From NCBI GenBank assembly GCA_012295275.1, contig CM022673.1:9415788-9443287 (forward strand): DNA of 27,500 nt, given 5' to 3'. Both the position numbers and the translations under genes were made by a program. Below the pieces are notes generated by a model, which was given only the letters and a program-made list of their open reading frames with translations, was not told the DNA's origin and did no database searches. Positions within the stretch are counted from its first letter, which is position 1. Each line of letters starts with the position of its first letter. Source of the stretch: Chrysomallon squamiferum (taxonomy: Eukaryota; Mollusca; Gastropoda; Neomphalida; Peltospiridae). This document shows, one piece after another, positions 1-9,971 of this stretch.

Positions 1-90
1 CGCACATTAACTTTTCCATGTGTGACTCAAACAATGCATAGTCAGCACAGAGGCTGAACCGGCCACCATAGCTTGAAACAATGGCAGCAA

Positions 91-840
91 TCTGAGTGGA
101 ATAAAACACTTAACATAAACTTTATATCTAGAATTATCTGAGTGGAATAAAACACTTATATACACACTTCAACATTTAACATAAACTTTATATCTAGTAT
201 TATCTGAGAAGAATAAAGTACTTTTACATATACTTTATTAACAGATAACCTAAGTTTTATAGTTAACGGTATCCGAGTGGAATAAAACACATTTATACGC
301 ATCTTATTAACAGTTAATTTGATTTTTTATACAGGTTTTATATTCTGAATAGAATAAAACACTTATACAAACCTTATTAAAAATTAACATAAGGTTTATA
401 CCTAACAGTATCTGAATAGAATAAAACACTAGTATACATACCTCATTAACAGTTAACTAGATTTGTTTTAATTGACTTTATACCCAGTGAGTGGAATTAA
501 ACAGTCACATAATATTCACTTGAATAAAAATTAACCAAATCTTTACAGAGTCTATATTCTGAGTGGAATAAAATACTTAATAACACTTGACAAAGATTTT
601 CAAACAGGTTCTATAATCTGTGCAGAATAAACACTTGTATACAAATGAGATAAAAAAGTTACCAAGATATTTTACATAGGTTTTACAGTCTAAGTGGAAT
701 AAAACACTTAAACACTTGATTAAATACAGCAGTTACTGAATGGGCTGTATAATCCATGTGGATTTAAAAAAAAAAAGAATTTTTTTAAATACTCATCTGA
801 TTAAAAATTAATAAGATTTTTACTTAGATTTTATATCAAG
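91..840. repeat. Diverged tandem array, about 70-base unit
   Basis: About ten imperfect copies follow each other. Each has a core close to CTGAGTGGAATAAAACACTT, then a TTATTAACAGTTAAC-like box, then a T-rich stretch ending in a GGTTTTAT-like box. Cores start near 91, 137, 203, 271, 343, 411, 485, 558, 617, 689 and 752, so the usual spacing is 60-78 bases. The first two cores are only 46 apart, which suggests a partial unit. Every well-kept unit carries a plus-strand AATAAA. I do not recognise the family. Divergence between copies suggests an old array. Confidence 0.85.
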
Positions 841-844
841 TCTG

Positions 845-910
845 TGTATGTATATATATATATATATGTGTGTGTACACACACAACACACACACATACAC
901 ACATATATAT
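845..910. repeat. Compound TA/TG/CA microsatellite with self-complementary arms
   Basis: The order is (TA)n, (TG)n, then (CA)n and (TA)n again, so the left half is the reverse complement of the right half. The tract could fold as a hairpin or cruciform. Confidence 0.85.
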
Positions 911-924
911 AAATAAAATACACA

Positions 925-1035
925 TTCCTGATTAACAGTTAACAAGAATATTTGGTATACATTAAATTCTAGATTAAAATTCATCTAAATTTTTACACAG
1001 GCCACTGTATTCTGAATGGAATAAAATCACATATA
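925..1035. repeat. Detached copy of the 70-base unit
   Basis: This stretch has the GATTAACAGTTAACAAGA box, a TTTTTACACAGG-like box and the core TCTGAATGGAATAAAATCAC. It is an outlying, stretched monomer of the array at 91-840, cut off from it by the compound microsatellite. From here to 1290 the sequence is plain AT-rich DNA with no gene. Confidence 0.6.
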
Positions 1036-1290
1036 AAGTAATCATGTTTAAAACACAAGACATTCTCACATTAAAATTTAAATTATTCAAATTAAATAGC
1101 TTACAAATAAGATATCTCGGTCCTGTTTAAAGTGTAAAATATGACATAACGATTCAGCCATTAATTTAATTATTAGCAACATGGCCCATATTAGACATAT
1201 TTTCTTGAACCTGTTTTTAAACTGAAGCAATTTTTTGCAATTCCTTGAGCACATTAAAGTTTTAAAATAAGGCAATGATAATTATATAGA

Positions 1291-1798
1291 TACAGTGGTA
1301 CCTCATACATTGAACATTCCAGAGTCTGAACACTAACTCTGAGATAAATTTGATCTGGAGTTCAAACAATGCTTCTACGTTACATGCCATCAGTTGTGCA
1401 CCCAGTTCATTGCTCATCCTTGCTTCGAAAGAATCTGTTGCATAACTCTAAGTGTGTTTTCAATGCTGTCATTTTTTTTTTTTTCTTTTTTGATGTTTTT
1501 TGGGAGGAAAACATCAATTTTTCTTTTTTTCAACAGTATTTACATACTTTATTATTATTTTCATAATTTAATTTTTTTTAAATTTTTTTTTTTTTTTTTA
1601 GGGCATTTAATTTCTTATAGTTACCTTAAAATCTGTGTTTTTTTTTTTAAGTTAATCAAAATAGCTGATGATCTGGGAAACCAAGTAAAACAGTTCCCAT
1701 TATTTCTGATGGGGAAAAACTGATTCAGATTTAAAACAATTCAGAGCCTGAACAACCTCCTGAAATGGATTAAATTCAAAGTATGAGGCACCACTGTA
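1291..1798. mobile_element. Non-autonomous Tc1/mariner-type element (MITE-like)
   Basis: The left end reads CAGTGGTACCTCATACATTG. The right end, reverse-complemented, reads CAGTGGTGCCTCATACTTTG, so the two ends match at 18 of 20 positions. Each end is flanked directly by TA (1291-1292 and 1797-1798), the duplicated target expected for Tc1/mariner transposons. The interior of about 500 bases is T-rich and has no transposase frame; the open frames inside come from T runs. CAGTGGTACCTC-type ends are known in the Tigger/pogo-like branch, but that subgroup is my inference. Confidence 0.8.
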
Positions 1799-1801
1799 TG
1801 T

Positions 1802-1895
1802 TCTGTATGTGTTTGTGTATGTGTGTGTGTATGTGTGTATGTATGTGTGTATGTATGTGTGTATGTATGTTATATGTATGTATGTGTGTATATAT
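1802..1895. repeat. TG / TATG microsatellite
   Basis: TGTGTG alternates with GTATGTATG repeats. It begins just after the right end of the inverted-repeat element and ends 35 bases before the splice donor of the minus-strand exon. On the transcript this is a CA/CATA-rich stretch just inside the intron. Confidence 0.9.
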
Positions 1896-1929
1896 TAAAA
1901 TTATAAAAGTAACCAGTCATTCCACTGAC

Positions 1930-2201
1930 CTTCGCCCACTCCTCGCTGTCATCAAAGATGGTGGAGTCATCGTGTTTCTTCTCGGCTGCATGCTGTGCCG
2001 TTGCCTCGATGGCATCGATGGCACGAAGTACCTCCTCGGTGTTGATGTCCTTGTCCTCCTCCTTCTCCATGAGGGGGTCAAAGGTTATGAATGCTGAAGG
2101 CGTTGACCTCCGCTTCGATTTCACATGTCTCACAGCTACCTTCTCACAAATCTGAGACACGACATCGCGGGAACCCCCAGGTGTAGACCCTCGCAGAAGT
2201 C
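1930..2201 (-). CDS. Internal coding exon of an unidentified intracellular protein
   Basis: This is the clearest coding sequence in the window. It is GC-rich in AT-rich surroundings and uninterrupted over 272 bases. The acceptor is TTTTTATTGCAG, with the exon starting at 2201, and the donor is AAG|GTCAGT, with the intron starting at 1929. The exon enters with two bases completing a Gly codon if the upstream exon donates G, then has 90 full codons, and exits in phase 0. Visible features are a Gly/Ser/Arg start (RGSTPGGSRDVV, residues 3-14), a basic patch with a kinase-like site (KSKRRSTPS, 27-35), FDPL (40-43), an acidic run (EKEEDKD, 45-51), a likely helix EEVLRAIDAIEATA (55-68), and an acidic end (DDSTIFDDSEEW, 77-88). 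There are no membrane segments or Cys/His metal sites. I do not recognise the family. The gene continues on both sides; no start or stop codon is inside this exon. Confidence 0.9.
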
Positions 2202-2342
2202 CTGCAATAAAAAGTTTATTTTTAAGTAATTTTATTACACTGTCATATATGAGTTATTAAACACTCAAAATAAATAAACTAATAAATCTTATTTATACAC
2301 CATATTATCAAAATGGGATGGGAGTAAACAACAGACTGGGAT

Positions 2343-2520
<178 letters not shown>

Positions 2521-3840
2521 TTAAAACATATCTGCAATCTCCCAGATGCAGAGCCTGATAAGATAAAAAAAAAAAAAATTATAATTTTGTCTTACATCAA
2601 ACTACTCTATTCACCATTTGTAACACTTCAAATAAACTAACTCAGTTTACTTTTCAAATTTTCAAACCAATAACTAAACCAGCACAACCACTAACCACTG
2701 ATTATACCATCATCTCAATAATCAAACACCACAGATAAATAAAAAAAATAAAATAATAATAATAATATTTCCTACTGACCCAAACACAAACATCCATTTC
2801 CAAATCCAAAATGTACTGTCATGAATGTCTAAAATATTGCCTCTATTGGTGAATGCTCGACATTTCACAAGCCAGCTAATCTGCTAAATAAACTGGTCAG
2901 TCGCAGTAGTGCAAACACTGAAGTCAATGCCGCACAATCGCTCACTGTTGTCTGCTGAATGTCTGTGAAAAATTCCTGCTAATTATTGCTTGTTGTCAGG
3001 GGCAGTGACTATGTGTCTAAAAAGGGTGCTGCTGTTACCAGAGTGGAAGCTCTTGGATGTGATGATGTTTCTTAAGAAGTTTTGTCAAGAATTATTTAAG
3101 GTTGTTTAAGACAAAAAGATAACTGCAAATATATGCTTATCCAATGATAATATTATAATAAAACTTTTTTTTTTAAAGCTGTTGAATCTATATAATTAAT
3201 GTTTTAGAATTACGTTTCAGATGTCTAAATTTTACTAGGGTTTTAATGCTATCAATAAATGTTGGTTAATTTTAGGTAATTTAGAAATTGTACTGATAAA
3301 AATGTTTTTACTATCAGTTGTAAATTGGACCCTGTGTATGAATTTAGAGGACTTCAAACTTCTGAATGTTTATAATATAAGCTAAAATTTTCAGGCACAC
3401 TTCAAATTTGTTTGCTTGTTTATTTGTTTTACAAGTAGTAATTATATTAATGTTTCACATAAAGATATTCTTCACAAGGTTAACTGTGACTCTACTCTCA
3501 GGTATTGACAGAGGATGTAGAAACTTATGTTACTGTTCAAAGGTATTTGTAAGGGTATTTTTGGTAGCCCATATGAATAAATGTCCCATGATAAGTAAGA
3601 ATGTACATGAACCCTTCATAATTTCTGATGAGTCATCTACTAATTCCACTATTACATTTCTTTAATGGAAGGCCTAAATGAACATTTTATTTATTTATTA
3701 TTTTTTTTCCATTTAACAGACATTCTGATTTCATGTGCCCATATCAGAGATACTTTCATACAAGGTAACAATTTTAGGAACTAGTTTTCTTCATTCTTAT
3801 CACCATCATCATCTATATAACTACATTTTTTTGAAGACAT
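2521..3840. other. AT-rich non-coding stretch, intronic
   Basis: Apart from the small plus-strand frame at 3011-3109 I see no gene, tandem repeat or inverted repeat here. The part around 2870-3070 is less AT-rich than the rest. An AATAAA occurs at 3157-3162. If the minus-strand gene model is right, all of this lies in its intron between 8080 and 2201. Confidence 0.5.
3011..3109 (+). CDS. Possible small plus-strand frame or last exon, unrecognised
   Basis: A 32-codon frame opens at ATG 3011 and ends at TAA 3107-3109. The peptide begins MCLKRVLLLPEWKLLD and ends in a Lys/Phe-rich amphipathic helix (KKFCQELFKVV). The frame is open upstream from about 2970. A plausible acceptor (TTGCTTGTTGTCAG) lies just before it and an AATAAA follows 48 bases after the stop. 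This is the layout of a terminal exon, but the frame is short enough to be chance, and it would be antisense to the main gene. Confidence 0.2.
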   Translation: MCLKRVLLLPEWKLLDVMMFLKKFCQELFKVV

Positions 3841-3939
3841 TTTTTTTTTTATTTTTTTATTTTTTTATTTTTTTTTAAATCTCTTGTTGACAGTTCAAGT
3901 CATAAGGAAGCCAATATAGGCGTTTCTGATCTCCGCCTC

Positions 3940-4000
3940 CCACCCCCTGGCCCAGTGGATAGAACTGGCCCTCATTTCCATCAATGATAAATGAACTGTC
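3940..4000 (+). repeat. Possible tRNA-derived SINE fragment
   Basis: CTGGCCCAGTGGATAGAACT at about 3947-3966 resembles the A-box half of tRNA-derived SINEs (TGGCNCAGTGGNTAGAGC). I cannot find a convincing B box at the expected distance, so it may be a decayed piece. The region just before (3841-3876) is T-rich. Confidence 0.3.
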
Positions 4001-4371
4001 CGAGATGAAGGACTTGAGTAAATCTGATATAAAGAGATTAGTTCTTTTGTACCATTGGATACAGCCTGTATGACAGGGGTGAAATACTTGAATTTGATGT
4101 TTATTTACTGAAGTCACTGTACAAAATACTGTTTGGTAGATAGTAGAAAATAAGTATTGGTGTCTCTTACACAGAAGATAGAAGTTATAAAAAGGTTTTT
4201 TGTTTTTGTTTGTTTGTTTCTTTATTATTATTACAATTTCTACTACTACTGCTGCTATTACTACTACAGAATACTACTGCTATTCCAGTACAAAACAGTT
4301 TTATATATTTCATGTGGATTTCCTTAGAAATACTGCTGTTACTATTGCTACTAATATTGTTATTACAATTG

Positions 4372-4374
4372 CTC

Positions 4375-4441
<67 letters not shown>

Positions 4442-4466
4442 ATGTCTCTCTCTCTTGTTCTCTCTC
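4372..4466. repeat. CT microsatellite
   Basis: Nearly pure (CT)n of about 95 bases with a few breaks. On the minus-strand transcript it is a GA tract, complementary to the CU tract made from 2343-2520. Between 3967 and this tract the sequence is AT-rich, with a patchy TACTACTGC-type repeat just before it. Confidence 0.97.
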
Positions 4467-5640
4467 ATTCTTTTTCTATTTCTGTTCATCTATAACTTGC
4501 AACAAACCCCACAACCAGGGAAAAAAACAACAAATCTTCTGCACAATATGACACATCATTAGCAATAATGAGAAACTTGTGTTCAATACATATGGAATAT
4601 CTGGTGCATGTGTTGAGTGTCTGCTAATAAACACCATAATATCTTGGCTAATGAAACAGAGAAATGTTTTCACTGATTGATTTGTCAGATCAGTGTTATT
4701 ATTTTCATCAGTCCACTGTGAGAAACAACAGACACTGGTAACAGCATTACAAGAAATAAACAGCTATTAACCGGGTAATTGTAAAATGATTATATTGACA
4801 GCTACATTAATATGAAAATAATTGTCTTGAAAGTGATATCCAGTGAATGAGCTTAAAATGTCATATTGTTTTGAAGTGGAAAAAACCTGAATGATAAAAC
4901 AGCCATGTAAAATCTTCTGTACAATGATTTTTTAAAATTATTTTTATTATAATTATTTTTTTTTTTTTTTTTTCATCATATTTGTATCTGCCAATGTTCA
5001 GTATTAATATAAAGGTTTGGAACTTAAAAAACTAAAAATCTTTCTTAAGTACACACATTAAATTTAAAGACCAGTTGAATAATTTGTAATGCATGCATTT
5101 TCACACAGTCAGGAAAATACACACCAAAGTTTTTTTTTTTTATTTATTATTTTTTCATGTATTAATAAAACAGCAGTGATTGGAATGGGAATTAGCCAAG
5201 TTTTGAGAATATACCTTATAAAACACCACTCCATATTACAGCATGTCTGTTTTGGGAGCACAAGCAAGACTGGAAAACAACCAAAAGAAGACTGGGTAAT
5301 ATGACCCAAAGCTTTTCCTCTAAGCCACATACAATCCCAAGACTTAAAAAACCAAACAAAAACAAAACTGTTCTAAAAGTCTGGAAAATTTAACTTAAGA
5401 ATAAAAATAACTAACTGTGGTGTAACTGCTCACTTTGGTCTGTTTCTGAAAATTACATCAAGATTTTGTTTTATGCCTGAAGAACGTCAAGGTACCAGAA
5501 AGATACATAAAAAAATATAACAGAAGTAAAAAATAAAAGCTTTGCGTATCATACAATATTTATGAATTGTGCTGTTTATGTTTAATTTATATGCATTACA
5601 GAGTATTACTTTCACACAACCATGTCTGTCTATTTTTTTT
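4467..5640. other. AT-rich intronic stretch
   Basis: There is no repeat array or gene I can support here. It contains T runs near 4950-4973 and 5131-5141 and a weak minus-strand exon candidate at 5215-5269. GGAATGGGA at 5182-5190 recalls the motif of the 187-base satellite but is too short to assign. Confidence 0.45.
5215..5269 (-). CDS. Weak candidate exon on the gene strand
   Basis: A very good acceptor (TTTGGTTGTTTTCCAG) is followed after 55 bases by a fair donor (ATAAG|GTATAT). One frame is open across it, giving LLVLPKQTCCNMEWCFI, entering in phase 1 and leaving in phase 2. Phase 1 fits the exit of the 8080-8164 exon, but phase 2 does not fit the entry of the 1930-2201 exon, so another exon would be needed. 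Base composition is not clearly coding. It may be a chance pair of splice-like signals. Confidence 0.13.
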
Positions 5641-5666
5641 GGGGGATTTTTGGGGGGATTTGGGGG
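5641..5666. repeat. Three G runs within a T-rich tract
   Basis: Runs of five, six and five G are separated by ATTTTT and ATTT, between T runs on both sides. Three runs do not make a canonical intramolecular quadruplex, but the stretch is unusual in such AT-rich DNA. Confidence 0.7.
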
Positions 5667-5680
5667 CTTTTTTTGCTATT

Positions 5681-6053
5681 ATTATCTACTACTATACAAA
5701 CTACTAAAACTACTACTACTACTAGTATTTACCCCAACTACTGTAGCTACTATCACTATTATTATCACAATTACTATTACAACTACTGCAATTGCTGCTG
5801 CTACTACTACTACCACTAATATTACTAGTAAAACTATGACAACAAAATCTACTACAACAATTACAACAACTATTTACCTCTCTACACTACAATTTACAAC
5901 TACAGCTACAATCAACTACTACTATTACTACTACTACTGCTGTTATGATTATCACAATTACTATCTACAACAACTGTAGCTACTATCACTTCTACTACAA
6001 TTACAACAATCAGTTACTACTACTACTACTACTAGTACTATTACTACTATCGC
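5681..6053. repeat. Degenerate TAC/ACT/ACA triplet repeat
   Basis: About 370 bases of imperfect TAC, ACT and ACA triplets with interspersed ATT. The Thr- and Tyr-rich frames through it are products of the repeat. The sequence from 6054 to 6270 is plain AT-rich. Confidence 0.9.
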
Positions 6054-6271
6054 AATCAAATTAGGAACAAAACTATTTTCATCATAAGATCATTTTATTA
6101 AAAAATATATTATTATGCTCTAACACAGATATTACCTATTATTAACAACCAAAACTAAAATGACCTCATCTCATCCTACAAATCTTTTTGATATAACATC
6201 CACATAAAACACTAACAAAACAATTACTATAAACTATTATTAACAACAAGCTAATTAATGAGACATCTTAC

Positions 6272-6304
6272 CTGTGTTTTGCAGGTGTTGCTAGTAAGCT
6301 AGAG
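6272..6304 (-). CDS. Candidate 33-base microexon on the gene strand
   Basis: On the minus strand the acceptor is TCTTGAATTATTAACAG and the donor ACAG|GTAAGA, both good matches. The 33 bases between them are open in one frame only (SSLLATPAKH), which enters and leaves in phase 2. A phase 2 cassette cannot sit directly between the 8080-8164 and 1930-2201 exons, which join in phase 1: in that frame it has a stop codon. It could be a poison exon, part of another isoform, or chance. On the plus strand the same place has a good acceptor (TGTTTTGCAG, 6284) and an open frame to TAA 6407-6409, so the strand is also uncertain. Confidence 0.2.
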
Positions 6305-6649
6305 CTGTTAATAATTCAAGAAGAGCTTATGTTTCTCCAAGGAGTTGTAAATTGTATCTCAGTAAAAACACAGTCTGACAAATGGTGTATTTGTGCAGTA
6401 CATCAATAAATTCTGAATATGGAACTTAGCATTATGTGTTCACATAACCCACCCATCTTTTCCTTTACACCTGTGTTCACACCACTGTTCACAGTGTTCA
6501 TACAGTGTTCACACTGCCCACCCATCTTCCCAGAGTGTGAGCTCAGTTCAGGTAACTCTCAAGCTCAGCAGGACTTTTTAAGCATGCTGTTTTTGTATGT
6601 TTTAAATGTTACTTGCAGTATCTGTGTGTATCTGCATGCTAGCATGCAT

Positions 6650-6652
<3 letters not shown>

Positions 6653-6713
<61 letters not shown>
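6653..6713. repeat. TG microsatellite
   Basis: About 61 bases of pure (TG)n. Cys-Val frames over it are artefacts. Confidence 0.98.
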
Positions 6714-6716
<3 letters not shown>

Positions 6717-7644
6717 GAAATTTTTTTAAATACTTATTTTACAAACATTTTTAAGTGCAATTATTACTTTAATTTTTTTTTTAAAAGTGAAAATTAAAGA
6801 ATTATAGAAAAAGAAGTGATGGTGAAAAAAAACAAAAAACAAAAGAACATAAGAAAAAAGGAAAGTAAGAGAAACTAAAAATTACAAAAGAAAGAAACTT
6901 AAAATCACTCTTAAAAACAACTAAACAGTAAACAATAAAATAGCTCACAGCAGTACATTAGATACACATAAAAGTAACATACCACTTAAAACAAAGAAAT
7001 GTAATTTTCTCTTTTATCATTCTACAATCAAATGTAGCTTTCTGTATGTGTATGTGTGTTCATGCATGCAAATTATGTACAAGGACTCAAATATTTTTCA
7101 TCAGTGGATGATGGACATTTCAATAGTCATAAAATACCACATCATCTACCTTCAGTTGTAATATAAATTTCTTAAACTTTAAAGCAAGAACAATAAAACT
7201 ACAAGAAAAGAGAGAAAAAAGGAAAGAAGACAGACTAACAGACAGACACATAAACATATATGCAGACAGAAATGAATAAAAAAAAAAAATAATAATAACA
7301 ATAAAGTAAAGAAACAAAACCTCACCTAAAACAACATAAAAACCCAGCAAACAAGGAAATATTTTTCAATGGCTGAAGAATTAACAGTAAATGAACTAGA
7401 TAAAATATGAAAGAAATGTTGTCTTCTGTTACTGGTGTGTGAATTATAACGTGTTGAGTCCTCAGTGATTCACTCTGTCACTGTTTGTGGTCAGATTTGA
7501 CTTCTTTTTGTTCTCTTGTAACCAGCAGTGATCATCTGACATCAGCAGAATTTTTAAAACTATAAACTATAACTTCTTTATCAAGATGAACTGTGAGAAA
7601 TGGTTGTTATTTTCTATATATTTTCTATTTATTTATTTATTAAA

Positions 7645-7647
<3 letters not shown>
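6714..7647. other. AT-rich intronic stretch without genes
   Basis: The stretch is A-rich on the plus strand from 6800 to 7350 (many AAAGAA and ACAAAA words). I see no exon, inverted repeat or tandem array that I can support. Confidence 0.5.
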
Positions 7648-7675
<28 letters not shown>

Positions 7676-7866
7676 CAGTGTATATCTATATTTGTATCTA
7701 CATCTATCAAACTATCCACATATACATATAGATATACACATACACACACATACACACACACATATATATATACACATGTATGTATAAATGTACATACCTA
7801 TGTATACATGTACGTACATATGTGTGTATGTTTGTATCTAGCTGTGTGCCTGTATATGTGTATGTA
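7648..7866. repeat. Mixed TA, CA and TG microsatellite
   Basis: A pure (TA)n run at 7648-7675 is followed by TATC/ACACAC/TATG words to about 7866. The CA-rich part (7737-7762) and the TG-rich part (7801-7866) are mutually complementary. Confidence 0.85.
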
Positions 7867-8079
7867 CACTTATAAAGGTCTTACAATCAATATGAACTAA
7901 CCCACTGAACATAAATTCTGAGAACATCAAGCTACAGAAGCATATGAAAAGCTCAATACTCAAATACTCACAAATCTCTTTCTCCCCCCTTCCCTCCACA
8001 CATCACTTTCCCCGTTTTCTCTTGCTTTCAAAAACGCAACATCATAACCTAGCAACTAACAAGACCCAGCCCTACTGAC

Positions 8080-8164
8080 CCTCCCCTCCCGGGGAGAGGG
8101 ACACAGAGTTTGTCTCACGTCTGTCTGATAAGCTGCTCTCTCTCTCACTGGACACCAGGTGAGT
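8080..8164 (-). CDS. Probable coding exon, Ser/Arg-rich linker of the same gene
   Basis: This is an 85-base GC-rich island in AT-rich DNA. On the minus strand the acceptor is GATTGGAATGTCAG, with the exon starting at 8164, and the donor GGAGG|GTCAGT, with the intron starting at 8079; that donor hexamer is the same as in the 1930-2201 exon. The frame enters in phase 0 and gives 28 codons, including LVSSERESSLSDRRETNS and a Gly-rich end (SPGGEG), and leaves in phase 1. The next exon enters in phase 1, so the two join in frame through a Gly codon (GEG-G-LLRGS). The peptide looks disordered, with Ser/Arg sites typical of phosphorylated linkers. The acceptor pyrimidine tract is weak, and on the opposite strand CCAG|GTGAGTC at 8158 mimics a donor, so a plus-strand exon cannot be ruled out. 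Confidence 0.6.
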
Positions 8165-8489
8165 CTGACATTCCAATCAGCAGGTGTCAGAGGTAAAGTA
8201 AACAGGAGTCCGGTAATAATCAACATTACTGTCAACTCTCAGAGATTTGTTTACTTGTGTTTTGGTGTATTATTAGATACAGGCTGTATAACAAGCGTAT
8301 CATGTATCAGGTACAACCCACTTCTTTGTGTGCTTTTTGATCCACCGAAGACTAACGCATGTTTACAGTATTACTGAGTGTGAAAGGAGGTTAGTGTGTC
8401 TGTGTGTGCCACGCGTTTGTGAATGTGGATGCATAAATCAGTGTAAGCATGCATACAAATGCATACATGTAGGTAGCTATGTAAGTATG

Positions 8490-8735
8490 ATGATAGATAG
8501 ATTGATAGATACATATATACATTCATAGATAGACATAGATAGATAGATATAGATAGATAGATAGATAGATGATAGATAGATAAACAGATACATATATACA
8601 TACATAGACAGAGAGAGAGATAGACAGATATAGAGAGATAGATGGATAGATAGATAGATATATAGAGAGATAAAAATATAGATAAATAAATAGATAGAAT
8701 GACAGACAAACAGACAGATAGATATAAGAGAGATA
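8490..8735. repeat. GATA-type tetranucleotide repeat
   Basis: About 245 bases of GATA with CATA, GACA and GAGA variants. Tyr/Leu/Ser frames on the minus strand over it are artefacts. It lies about 330 bases from the acceptor side of the 8080-8164 exon. Confidence 0.95.
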
Positions 8736-8745
8736 TATAGGGAGG

Positions 8746-9639
8746 TATGTTGATAGGTAGGATACAGAGAAACAGAGATAAACAGAGAAAGTATTCAGAA
8801 ACAGACAGGTAACACTCATTAACATTCTATTATCAACTATTGCATATTGAAATTTAAAAAATAATTTATGATATATAATCTTTCATATTGAACTTCAGCA
8901 AGGTTCTTTTACATGAATCTTACAGAACATCCCACAGTCTTTGATAATTCAAACATGGGATACATGCCTGAACTGGAAATTATTCATCTAGAGCACTCAA
9001 CAGGTTTGATCCTGCAATAATAAGGCATTTGATATCAATAATCTGATTACTGAACCACTGACCACATTTTACAAAATAACTAATGTAACTGAGCAGTAAC
9101 AGATCCGATCCTTGGGAATAAACCCATCTTGAGTTTCCTCAAGTTTAAAGAAAAGAGCCAAAATACTTCAATAAGATGATCACACCCATGAACAGTAAAT
9201 AATAATAAATAAATTAACTATTAAAATTACAGTAATAATTTAACAAACAAACAAAGACATGCATTTCAAAGATCAATAAAAAGATCCAACCTTACTGTAA
9301 GCAAAAATATCAACTTCAATGAAACATTTCTATCTACAGATAGAATCCTGCCAACTTAAGACAGTAACTATCTTACTACACACCTGCAAACAACCAGACC
9401 AAAATTAATTTCATGAAAAAGGAACATCACACATTTATTATTTAGAAAAATAAAACTTTTTAAGAGCTGCAATAAATGTCTGGAAACACACATTCCAGTC
9501 TCAATTCAGCAGACATTAGCCGGTAATCTGGATGTATCGCATTTCCAATAAAAGACATTTTTCTGTGGGAAGAAGTTGCAAAAACTCTCCATGATGTGAG
9601 AATAACTTTCTTAATTTGTAAACTCATGGAACGTTTTAG
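8746..9639. other. AT-rich stretch without a supported gene
   Basis: There are no tandem arrays here. TAGAGCACTCAACAGGTTTGATCC near 8990-9013 brings to mind a decayed tRNA-like SINE (B-box-like GGTTTGATCC), but the A-box half is not convincing. Confidence 0.4.
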
Positions 9640-9654
9640 AAGCCGTTATGTAAG

Positions 9655-9768
9655 ATGGAGAGCCAGGCCAGGGTGTGTGAATTAGCATGTTTTTTAGTTA
9701 AACAGGGCTTCTCCGATGTCAAACAGCTAGTGAAGAGAGCAGTAGGGGAACAAATAATGAGGGTGTGA
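9655..9768 (+). CDS. Candidate short plus-strand ORF or exon, unrecognised
   Basis: The frame runs from ATG 9655 to TGA 9766-9768, 37 codons. The ATG has A at -3 and G at +4, a good eukaryotic start context. The peptide begins MESQARVCELACFLVKQGF and continues as a Lys/Val amphipathic helix (DVKQLVKRAVGEQIM). In the same frame the sequence is open back to a TAG at 9637-9639, which doubles as a possible acceptor (ACGTTTTAG). Local GC is above background. The reverse strand is also open here, so the coding strand is unsure. No family is recognised; it would be nested and antisense in the main gene. Confidence 0.22.
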   Translation: MESQARVCELACFLVKQGFSDVKQLVKRAVGEQIMRV

Positions 9769-9854
9769 ATCTGCAGGTGCTGATCTGGTGGGGGTGGTGT
9801 CAGTGCTGTTCTAGAGGGGTGCATTTAGTGCATGTTCTGACCAATTTTTATTTT

Positions 9855-9971
9855 AAAAAAAAAAAATTTTTTTTTTTTTTTATTATTGTTTTAATTGCTG
9901 TTGTTGATGATGATGGTGATGATGATGGTGATGGTGATGTTGTTTCTGATTTTTTTTTTTTTTTTTTTTTT
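9855..9971. repeat. A/T homopolymers and GATGGT repeat
   Basis: A run of about 12 A followed by about 15 T (a potential hairpin), a short GATGATGGT repeat, and another T run of about 22. Confidence 0.85.

Noticed and set aside
2773-2830. Minus-strand exon-like segment ending in TTTGG|GTCAGT
   Set aside because: It is open in two frames, but neither enters and leaves in phase 1 as the surrounding exons require, and its composition is not coding-like.
3875-4117. 80-codon minus-strand frame
   Set aside because: It covers a probable SINE fragment and lacks splice sites or a recognisable domain.
5569-5979. 136-codon Thr/Tyr-rich plus-strand frame
   Set aside because: The second half is a translation of degenerate TAC/ACT/ACA triplets and the first half of G and T runs; no splice or homology support.
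8109-8158. Plus-strand exon ending CCAG|GTGAGTC
   Set aside because: The minus-strand reading of the same island fits the phase and style of the next exon better. Kept as an alternative, not as a feature.
8985-9015. Possible tRNA gene from a B-box-like GGTTTGATCC
   Set aside because: No cloverleaf, anticodon stem or acceptor stem can be drawn around it.
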